Under the pieces are notes generated by a model. That model saw only the letters and a program-made list of their open reading frames with translations, made no database searches and had not been told where the DNA came from. From Bacteroidales bacterium (lineage in GTDB: Bacteria; Bacteroidota; Bacteroidia; Bacteroidales; ML635J-15), in NCBI GenBank assembly GCA_007130555.1, contig SLSH01000080.1:1-5657 (forward strand): a stretch of 5,657 bases of DNA, written 5' to 3'. Below, in pieces: positions 1-5,237 of the stretch; position 1 is the stretch's first letter; each line of letters begins with the position of its first letter. The position numbers and the translations under genes are program-made.

Positions 1-213
1 CCTGTCTTCTTCAGGTTCAGTTTTTTTAAATCTAGTAAAAATACTTCCGATTAAAAATCCCAGGACTCCTCCATATAACGAAGACCAGTACCATTTTGAA
101 TTAATTGGACAAGTGCCTGAAAGACACCCGATATAATACCAATATAAGTAACCTCCGATTATTCCGGCTATTATAATTGCAATTTTAATAATAAGATTTT
201 TTTTTTGTTGCAT
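1..213 (-). CDS. DUF6132-like small membrane protein (C-terminus beyond the left edge)
   Basis: Reading the minus strand from the ATG at 213-211 gives 71 codons open to the edge. A basic N-terminus (MQQKKN) leads into a hydrophobic segment at about residues 8-27. Then comes the short motif GCLSGTCPI (residues 29-37) with Cys30 and Cys35, a second hydrophobic segment at about 44-60 (SLYGGVLGFLIGSIF), and a charged tail (RFKKTEPEED). This two-helix layout around a GC-x-SGTCP motif is what I recall of the DUF6132 family of small Bacteroidota proteins, whose function is unknown to me. The two Cys could bind a metal or form a redox pair; that is inference. Family members are usually only slightly longer than this, so the stop probably lies just outside the window. 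A candidate promoter sits about 30 nt upstream, so it may be transcribed independently of the nitroreductase. Confidence 0.75.
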   Translation of the reverse strand, partial: MQQKKNLIIKIAIIIAGIIGGYLYWYYIGCLSGTCPINSKWYWSSLYGGVLGFLIGSIFTRFKKTEPEEDR

Positions 214-243
214 AATTTATTTATATCAATTTAATAATGGAAA

Positions 244-251
244 CAAAAATA
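244..251 (-). promoter_or_regulatory. Candidate -7 box for the DUF6132-like gene
   Basis: The minus strand reads TATTTTTG here, an exact match to the Bacteroidota -7 consensus TAnnTTTG. It lies 30 nt upstream of the start codon at 213, which would give a leader of roughly 24 nt. The -33 position (about 271-274) reads TTTT rather than TTTG, so the promoter is incomplete by consensus. The surrounding spacer is very AT-rich, so a chance match is possible. Confidence 0.3.
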
Positions 252-285
252 TTGTTAAATAGTTTAATAAAAAAGCTAATTTTAA

Positions 286-329
286 GACAAAAATTATACA
301 AAAAATAATTTTACATATATTTATTTGTC
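286..329 (-). terminator. Weak AT-rich hairpin downstream of the nitroreductase
   Basis: An 8-bp A/T-only stem (290-297 pairing with 305-312, 7-nt loop) lies 20-45 nt past the nitroreductase stop. On the minus-strand transcript it is followed by UGUC, and its 3' arm ends in a U run. An outer 6-bp repeat, GACAAA at 286-291 and TTTGTC at 324-329, encloses it. The stem has no G-C pairs, so it is at best a weak intrinsic terminator. It could equally be chance in AT-rich DNA. Confidence 0.25.
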
Positions 330-332
330 AAT

Positions 333-1070
333 TTAAAATCCTTGTTTTTTCAGAACATCCATCAGAACTTTTGAGAAGTGTTCGTTATTTGCTTTAGTAT
401 ATCTTACATCTGTAAAAACTTGAGCTAATGTTTCCTTATTATTCTCATTGATAAACTGTTTGCTATCTTCTCTGTTCTCTTTTTCTTTATAAATTTTATC
501 AATATCTTCTTTTGTAAAGTCTTTGTATTTTTCGTAATGTACTACAGCATCCATTGGCAGTCTGTCGGTTAGGGGAGGGTCTTCGTCGGGATAGCCGATT
601 GTAACGGCAGTAATGGGAACAACGCCTTTGGGCAGTTCAAGTATATCAATAATTTTATCTGCATTATAAATTGCGGTTCCAAGGTAGCAAATTCCCAATC
701 CGTTGGATTCTGCTTCGAGACAGGCATTCTGAGCAGCTATTATTGCATCAATTGCAGCAGTAAGAAATGATAAGAAATTGTCATATCCCGGCTCGGCTTT
801 ACGTTCCAAACACCACTTGTTAAATCTGTTAAAATCTGCACAAAATGTTAACAGAACAGGAGCCTGTTTTACCATAGGCTGATTAAAATGAGTAGGAGAG
901 AGCTTCTCTTTCATTTCTTTATCTTTGGTAACAATAATGCTGTAAACCTGCATATTGCCGGTATTACTAGCTCTGATTGCGGCATAAAGAATCTGATTTA
1001 AAACTTCTTCGGGAATGTCTTTTTCTTTGTACTTGCGGATAGATTTGTGGTCAAAAATTTCTAAAATCAT
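333..1070 (-). CDS. NfsA/FRP-type nitroreductase family protein (FMN-dependent NAD(P)H oxidoreductase)
   Basis: This is a complete 245-residue protein, a usual length for NfsA/FRP-like nitroreductases. These cytoplasmic flavoproteins transfer electrons from NAD(P)H through FMN to nitro compounds, quinones or free flavin. Visible family landmarks are the N-terminal phosphate-binding motif HKSIRKY (residues 8-14), SNTGNMQ (35-41), a helix-rich core at about 100-123, GLGICYLG (124-131) at the flavin site, IGYP (158-161), and DRLP (169-172), which resembles the KPRLP stretch of NfsA relatives. The C-terminal extension ends in LKKQGF, as in many members. The start is the first Met before the motif MILEIFDHKSIRKY, which is the normal family N-terminus. 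No Shine-Dalgarno site is present, but a promoter-like pair lies upstream. The natural substrate cannot be inferred. The gene is divergent from the protease and Bat genes. Confidence 0.9.
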   Translation of the reverse strand: MILEIFDHKSIRKYKEKDIPEEVLNQILYAAIRASNTGNMQVYSIIVTKDKEMKEKLSPTHFNQPMVKQAPVLLTFCADFNRFNKWCLERKAEPGYDNFLSFLTAAIDAIIAAQNACLEAESNGLGICYLGTAIYNADKIIDILELPKGVVPITAVTIGYPDEDPPLTDRLPMDAVVHYEKYKDFTKEDIDKIYKEKENREDSKQFINENNKETLAQVFTDVRYTKANNEHFSKVLMDVLKKQGF

Positions 1071-1099
1071 AATATATTATTTTTCAATTTTTTAAAACT

Positions 1100-1129
1100 C
1101 AAAAATAATAATGTTTTGATACATTACAA
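1100..1129 (-). promoter_or_regulatory. Candidate promoter for the nitroreductase gene
   Basis: On the minus strand, TATTTTTG at 1107-1100 matches the Bacteroidota -7 box TAnnTTTG exactly. A TTG at 1129-1127 sits 19 bp upstream, the normal distance for the -33 element (consensus TTTG). Transcription would begin near 1093, leaving a leader of about 20-25 nt. The inverted repeat at 1135-1176 starts only 5 bp upstream of the -33 element, which would suit a regulator of this promoter. Confidence 0.4.
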
Positions 1130-1134
1130 TTGAG

Positions 1135-1176
1135 TTTTGTCATTATTTAAAAAAATAATTTTAGTACATGACAAAA
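1135..1176. repeat. Inverted repeat in the divergent spacer (possible operator)
   Basis: TTTTGTCAT (1135-1143) and ATGACAAAA (1168-1176) are perfect 9-bp reverse complements separated by 24 bp. A second, nested pair, ATTATTT (1142-1148) and AAATAAT (1153-1159), lies inside. The repeat occupies the middle of the 172-bp spacer between the nitroreductase and protease genes, next to the nitroreductase -33 element. A symmetric site here could bind a dimeric regulator. With no U run after it in either direction, it does not look like a terminator. Confidence 0.45.
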
Positions 1177-1210
1177 TTTTTATTATCCGGCATTTTTGTA
1201 AAAATTATAT

Positions 1211-1218
1211 TATTTTTG
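1211..1218 (+). promoter_or_regulatory. Candidate -7 box for the aspartic protease gene
   Basis: TATTTTTG matches TAnnTTTG exactly and lies 24 nt before the ATG at 1243. The only nearby TTTG (1195-1198) is 12 bp upstream, which is too close for a normal -33 element, so the promoter is incomplete. An alternative is TTTG at 1195-1198 paired with the poorer box TAAATTGC at 1222-1229, with a 23-bp spacer. Confidence 0.25.
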
Positions 1219-1242
1219 CTTTAAATTGCTCAAACATCATTT

Positions 1243-1668
1243 ATGAAAACTATCTTAGCTATGCAATATCTGAATTTACAAGACAAAGGCTATCATATTT
1301 GCGTAAATTGTATAATTAATGGTTATAAAGACTTAACGGTACTGATAGATACAGGAGCATCAAACTCCGTTTTTGATATAAACCATAAGGCATTTTTGTC
1401 AATAGAGAAAGAAAGTCTTCCTGCGGATAATATAAGTTCGGGGTTTAGTGCAAGTATTGATAATATTTCTGTAGGCATAATTGATTTAATAGAATTTGAT
1501 GATTATAAAACGAGCATTGAACCGGCTCTTTTTACTTCCCTTGAACATGTAAATTCGGTTTATGCCGAATTAAAAATAGAGCCTTTGGCTGGAATTATCG
1601 GCTGTGATTTTCTAAAAAAAAATAAAGCAATAATAAATTTAAAAAAAGGACAACTGCAATTGGGGTAA
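1243..1668 (+). CDS. Retropepsin-like single-domain aspartic protease
   Basis: This 141-residue protein has the two hallmarks of clan AA (retropepsin-like) aspartic proteases. One is the catalytic triad in LIDTGASNSVFD (residues 34-45, with Asp36, Thr37, Gly38). The other is the later hydrophobic-hydrophobic-Gly motif in AGIIGCDFLKKN (116-127), followed by a closing strand, IINLKKGQLQL. One domain carries only one catalytic Asp, so an active enzyme would have to be a homodimer, as in retroviral protease. There is no signal peptide or membrane segment, which suggests a cytoplasmic location. Met1 was chosen because MKTILAMQYLNLQDKGYHI resembles the N-terminus I recall for Bacteroidota relatives; Met7 (1261) would also be in frame. 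No retroelement sequence surrounds it, so it is a cellular gene. Its substrate is unknown. It is on the same strand as the Bat operon, 221 bp upstream. Confidence 0.85.
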   Translation: MKTILAMQYLNLQDKGYHICVNCIINGYKDLTVLIDTGASNSVFDINHKAFLSIEKESLPADNISSGFSASIDNISVGIIDLIEFDDYKTSIEPALFTSLEHVNSVYAELKIEPLAGIIGCDFLKKNKAIINLKKGQLQLG

Positions 1669-1738
1669 AGTCCCCCCGCCCCGGCTCACCTATATTTGCA
1701 ATCGAGTGATACAGGAAAAAGGGAAAAACCGAATAATA

Positions 1739-1768
1739 CTGTTTAACACTGTTTTAACATTTTTAACA
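1739..1768 (+). repeat. Three phased TTTAACA repeats upstream of the Bat operon
   Basis: TTTAACA occurs at 1742-1748, 1753-1759 and 1762-1768, so successive copies start 11 and 9 bp apart, close to one helical turn. The first two copies sit in the longer direct repeat CTGTTTAACA / CTGTTTTAACA (1739-1748 and 1749-1759). Each of these is also a near-palindrome, TGTT-N1-2-AACA. The cluster is about 30-60 bp upstream of the best candidate promoter of moxR, a suitable place for a transcription factor. The factor cannot be named, and chance is not excluded in AT-rich DNA. Confidence 0.35.
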
Positions 1769-1797
1769 AATATATAAGATAATAATATAGTTATTAA

Positions 1798-1829
1798 TTT
1801 GTCAAAATGATAAAGGCTTATTAATTTCG
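1798..1829 (+). promoter_or_regulatory. Candidate promoter of the moxR-bat operon
   Basis: TTTG at 1798-1801 fits the Bacteroidota -33 element. TAATTTCG at 1822-1829 fits the -7 box TAnnTTTG with one mismatch, and the spacer between them is 20 bp. Transcription would start near 1836, giving a leader of about 54 nt before moxR. This is the best pair I see in the 221-bp spacer. The rest of the spacer holds a GC-rich patch at its start and the TTTAACA repeats. Confidence 0.4.
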
Positions 1830-1889
1830 TGTGCAATTTTTAAAGGTAAAACAAGTTAATAAATTACTTATAAACTAAAAGCTTAAGAT

Positions 1890-2885
1890 ATGGAGAATCA
1901 TGTTGATATTAAGGAGTTGAACGAAAAAATTCAAAAAGAAAGTGAATTTGTTGATGTAATTAATATGGAAATGAAGAAAGTTATTGTAGGTCAAAAGCAT
2001 TTATTGGACGGTTTACTGATAGGATTACTTTCGGACGGACATATTTTGCTTGAAGGAGTTCCCGGATTAGCAAAAACATTAGCGATAAAGACTTTGGCAG
2101 AAACTATTAATGCAGATTTTGCACGTGTACAGTTTACACCGGACTTGCTTCCTGCCGATTTGTTGGGAACGATGATTTACAGTCAGAAAAAAGAAGAATT
2201 TATTGTAAAAAAAGGACCAATTTTTACAAATTTTATTCTTGCCGATGAGATAAACCGTGCTCCGGCAAAAGTTCAATCGGCTTTGCTTGAATCAATGCAG
2301 GAGAGACAAATAACAATAGGAGAAAATACATACAAACTTGAACAGCCGTTTTTGGTAATGGCGACTCAAAATCCGATTGAACAGGAAGGAACCTATCCTT
2401 TACCCGAAGCTCAGGTTGACAGATTTATGCTGAAAATAAAAATTGATTATCCCGAATTTGAGGAAGAAAGAATGATTATCCGCGAAAATCTTCTCGGCAA
2501 ATTTCCTCATGCAAATAAAGTTGTTGACATCAAAGACATTCTAAAAGCTAGAAATGTGGTAAGAGAAATTTATCTTGACGAAAAAATAGAAAAATATATA
2601 TTGGACATTGTTTTTGCAACAAGAATGCCCGAAAAATACAATCTTGAAAAAATATCCGGATTTATTTCTTTCGGAGCTTCTCCGCGTGCTTCTATAAATC
2701 TTGCTCTTGCATCTAAATCTTATGCTTTTATAAAACGCAGAGGTTATGTAATTCCCGAAGATATCAGAGCCGTTTGCCATGATGTTATGAGGCACAGAAT
2801 AGGATTAACCTACGAAGCCGAAGCCGAAAATATCTGTTCCGAAGAAATTATCAGCGAAATTTTAAATAATGTAGAAGTACCATAA
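1890..2885 (+). CDS. moxR: MoxR family AAA+ ATPase
   Basis: A complete 331-residue protein of normal MoxR length. The ATPase motifs are all present: Walker A GVPGLAKT (residues 56-63), the family-specific stretch QFTPDLLPADLLG (81-93), Walker B ILADEINR (116-123, with Asp119 and Glu120), sensor 1 MATQNP (157-162), the arginine-finger region EAQVDRF (173-179) and sensor 2 GASPRA (262-267, Arg266). A C-terminal helical lid domain follows. MoxR ATPases act in the cytoplasm as chaperone-like remodelers, usually on vWA-domain partners encoded next to them, here the DUF58 protein and BatA. The start ATG precedes MENHVDIKEL, a typical N-terminal helix, and no better Met exists upstream. It is the first gene of the operon, with a candidate promoter 60 nt upstream. 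All key residues are intact, so it should hydrolyse ATP. Confidence 0.95.
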   Translation: MENHVDIKELNEKIQKESEFVDVINMEMKKVIVGQKHLLDGLLIGLLSDGHILLEGVPGLAKTLAIKTLAETINADFARVQFTPDLLPADLLGTMIYSQKKEEFIVKKGPIFTNFILADEINRAPAKVQSALLESMQERQITIGENTYKLEQPFLVMATQNPIEQEGTYPLPEAQVDRFMLKIKIDYPEFEEERMIIRENLLGKFPHANKVVDIKDILKARNVVREIYLDEKIEKYILDIVFATRMPEKYNLEKISGFISFGASPRASINLALASKSYAFIKRRGYVIPEDIRAVCHDVMRHRIGLTYEAEAENICSEEIISEILNNVEVP

Positions 2886-2940
2886 TCCTGTTAACAAGTA
2901 AATGCCATTTGTTATCTTTTTATTTGGAATTGAACTAATT

Positions 2941-3804
2941 ATGGATGCAAAAGAATTATTAAAAAAAGTTAGAAAAATAGAAATTAAAAGTCGCAAACTT
3001 ACGCGTCAGATTTTTGCAGGCGAGTATTACAGTGCTTTTAAAGGGAAAGGTATGGCATTTAGTGAAGTGCGAGAATATCAGTACGGCGACCCTGTAAAAA
3101 ATATTGACTGGCATGTTACAGCACGATTTAATCATCCGTATATTAAAATTTTTGATGAAGAACGTGAATTAACAGTTATGTTGCTTATTGATGTAAGCGG
3201 CTCTAAAAAATTCGGCACCCAAGTTCAGTTTAAACAAGATATGTCAACCGAAATTGCAGCAGTACTGTCTTTTTCGGCAATTCAGAATAATGATAAAATC
3301 GGGGTTATATTTTTTTCCGATAAAGTAGAAAAATTTATCCCTCCTAAAAAAGGAAAAAAACATATTCTAAGAATAATTCTCGAATTGCTGAATTTTGAGC
3401 CCGAAAGTAACCGGACAAACCTATCCGAAGCACTGAAATATCTGACCAATGCCCTTAAAAAAAGATGTTCGGCATTTATTATTTCCGATTTTTTGGAAAC
3501 AGATTTTGAGGAAGCATTAAAAATTGCTTCTAATAAACATGATATTGCAGCACTTAAAATATATGATATACGCGAAAAAGAATTACCAAACATAGGTCTG
3601 GCATATTTAAAAGATTCCGAAACGGGAAAAATGAACTGGGTGGACACATCTTCAAAAAAAACAAGAGATATGTATAGTAAATGGTGGAACGAAAATGATA
3701 TAAAAGCAAAAGAAATTTTTAAAAAATGTAAAGTTGATTCAACAAATATCAAAACTGATGAAGATTATGTCCAACCATTAATCAAATTGTTTAAAATGAG
3801 ATAA
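2941..3804 (+). CDS. DUF58 / vWA-fold protein of the Bat operon
   Basis: A 287-residue cytoplasmic protein. Its first part has the DUF58 signature: GEYYSAFKGKGMAFSEVREY (residues 27-46), then YGDPVKNIDWHVTARF (48-63). A von Willebrand A domain follows with a metal-ion-dependent adhesion site (MIDAS): DVSGS (84-88), a likely Thr159 in NRTNLSEA, and Asp183 in ISDF. These residues bind Mg2+ and usually mediate protein contacts. Such proteins are standard partners of MoxR ATPases. The start at 2941 (MDAKELLKKVRKIEIKSRKL) matches the family N-terminus. An in-frame ATG at 2902 would add 13 mostly hydrophobic residues (MPFVIFLFGIELI) that relatives lack, so it was rejected. The gene is 55 nt after moxR and 2 nt before the next gene, so all three are probably cotranscribed. 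No transmembrane segment is seen. Confidence 0.92.
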   Translation: MDAKELLKKVRKIEIKSRKLTRQIFAGEYYSAFKGKGMAFSEVREYQYGDPVKNIDWHVTARFNHPYIKIFDEERELTVMLLIDVSGSKKFGTQVQFKQDMSTEIAAVLSFSAIQNNDKIGVIFFSDKVEKFIPPKKGKKHILRIILELLNFEPESNRTNLSEALKYLTNALKKRCSAFIISDFLETDFEEALKIASNKHDIAALKIYDIREKELPNIGLAYLKDSETGKMNWVDTSSKKTRDMYSKWWNENDIKAKEIFKKCKVDSTNIKTDEDYVQPLIKLFKMR

Positions 3805-3806
3805 TT

Positions 3807-5237
3807 ATGAGAAAGAAAAACAATATACTTTTCATAATAATTTGTATTCTGTTTACTGCAAGAATTTCTGCGCAAGACGTAGATGTTAAAGCAGGATTCT
3901 CTTTAGACAGCATAATTATCGGTCAACAAATCGAATTATTCATAAATGCACAAAGCCCTAAAAATGTTAAAATTATTCCGGCATTACTGGAAGATACAGT
4001 AATTGAGAATATTGAAATTTTACATATTTTTGATATTGAAAAAACTTACGATAGTATTAATAATAAAAATATATTTACTGAAAGATACATTGTAACTTCT
4101 TTTGATACAGGATATTATTATATTCCGAAAATTAAACTAAATAAAATAATCGAAAACGATACTCTGGATATTTTTACAAATGAGCTTGAGTTATTTGTAA
4201 AACCTTATGTTTTAATTGACACAATTCCTGTTGATACTATTTATGCAGGACGAAATGGCTTTATAATATACGGCAAAAACGGATTTCAAGACGAAATAAA
4301 CCAGGCAATTCCGGATTCGGTAAAAAAGCAGTTAAGTACCGACAGTTTGCAAATAGTAAGAGATGGAATTGCTCAACAATATTTTCAGATGTTTTCGTCT
4401 CATGTTATGAATAATACGGGATTAACCGACAGAGCTGAAATTCTTACAATTGTAGAATCTAATGCTCAGTCATTGTTTATTATAAACAGAGACGGAATTA
4501 AGGAAAAACATATAGTTGCAGGTAGCGTTGACAGTGTTTTTGTAGAAGAATTTCAATCCGTTAATACAGGTACGCCATTATTTACGCTTTATCAAATTAA
4601 AGATATTGATGAATCCTTATTTATTACACCCTTTAATTTTACAGAATTGTGGTATTATTTCGTACAATTTATAAAAAAATACTGGTGGTTAATTATTATA
4701 ATTTTTGCAATTGCCGTAGCAGTTTTATACTATATATTTTATTACAGCAAGGGAGAAAAACCTGTATTTTTAAGAATAAAACCTCAGGAGCCTGCACATA
4801 TTATTGCTTTACGCAAACTTGAACAAATCAGAAATGAAAAAATATGGAAATCAGGACAATATAAAGAATATCATGTTCAAATAACTGCTGTTGTTCGTGA
4901 ATATATTGAAAACAGATTTGGAATAGACGCTCCTGAAATGACAAGTTCGGAGACATTACAGAGTTTAACGGATAAATTAGAACCTCATAATTTTGAAAAA
5001 CTTAAACAAATACTGTTGCTTGCTGATACGGTAAAATTCGCCAAAGCTGTTCCTATGCAAAACGAAAATGATTTATCTCTGAAAAATGCTTTTGAATTTG
5101 TCGAAAATACTAAAGAAATTGAAGAAGATGCCGATAAAATAAAACAAGTTGAAGCGGAAATTGAGATAAAAAATGAAGAAACTGCAGAAACAGACAATGA
5201 AGAAAATAACAAAAATAAAGACCTGAAAGATGAATAA
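3807..5237 (+). CDS. BatD/DUF4381-like membrane-anchored Bat operon protein with an extra periplasmic region
   Basis: This 476-residue protein has a signal peptide (residues 1-22, likely cut after ISA), then a beta-rich domain at about 24-136 resembling the N-terminal periplasmic domain of BatD proteins. A linker IDTIPVDTIYA follows (137-147), then about 115 residues I cannot assign (148-263). One membrane helix lies at about 292-312 (YWWLIIIIFAIAVAVLYYIF). The cytoplasmic part has EPAHIIALRKLEQIRNEKIW (328-347) and YIENRFGIDAPEMTSSETL (366-384), as in DUF4381-like proteins, and ends in an acidic, Lys/Glu/Asn-rich tail (about 436-476). Its place between the DUF58 gene and batA is standard in Bacteroidota Bat operons. 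The expected topology is a periplasmic N-terminus and a cytoplasmic C-terminus that could touch MoxR or DUF58. The mature chain has no Cys. The Bat operon role is well supported by context; the molecular function is not known. Confidence 0.85.
   Translation: MRKKNNILFIIICILFTARISAQDVDVKAGFSLDSIIIGQQIELFINAQSPKNVKIIPALLEDTVIENIEILHIFDIEKTYDSINNKNIFTERYIVTSFDTGYYYIPKIKLNKIIENDTLDIFTNELELFVKPYVLIDTIPVDTIYAGRNGFIIYGKNGFQDEINQAIPDSVKKQLSTDSLQIVRDGIAQQYFQMFSSHVMNNTGLTDRAEILTIVESNAQSLFIINRDGIKEKHIVAGSVDSVFVEEFQSVNTGTPLFTLYQIKDIDESLFITPFNFTELWYYFVQFIKKYWWLIIIIFAIAVAVLYYIFYYSKGEKPVFLRIKPQEPAHIIALRKLEQIRNEKIWKSGQYKEYHVQITAVVREYIENRFGIDAPEMTSSETLQSLTDKLEPHNFEKLKQILLLADTVKFAKAVPMQNENDLSLKNAFEFVENTKEIEEDADKIKQVEAEIEIKNEETAETDNEENNKNKDLKDE

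Noticed and set aside
1137..1319. 60-codon open frame on the plus strand
   Set aside because: It starts within the divergent spacer and overlaps the protease gene in another frame. It shows no domain and crosses the promoter-like elements.
1243..1668. Retroelement or phage origin for the retropepsin-like gene
   Set aside because: No reverse transcriptase, integrase, terminal repeats or capsid-protease genes are nearby, and the protein resembles cellular single-domain Bacteroidota proteases.
1662..1675. GGGG-TAAAGT-CCCC as a terminator for the protease gene
   Set aside because: The stem is only 4 bp and is followed by C-rich sequence rather than a T run, so it does not fit an intrinsic terminator.
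1691..1698. TATATTTG as a promoter -7 box for moxR
   Set aside because: It matches TAnnTTTG, but no TTTG or TTG lies at the right distance upstream, and it is about 190 nt from the start codon. The pair at 1798-1829 is better.
3282..3752. 156-codon open frame on the minus strand
   Set aside because: It lies entirely opposite the well-supported DUF58 gene. Its translation is Ser/Phe/Ile-rich with no recognisable domain, as expected for an antisense shadow.
3807..3872. Lipoprotein signal for the BatD-like protein
   Set aside because: The only Cys (residue 13) lies inside the hydrophobic core with no lipobox around it. ISA-QD at residues 20-24 fits an ordinary signal peptidase I site.
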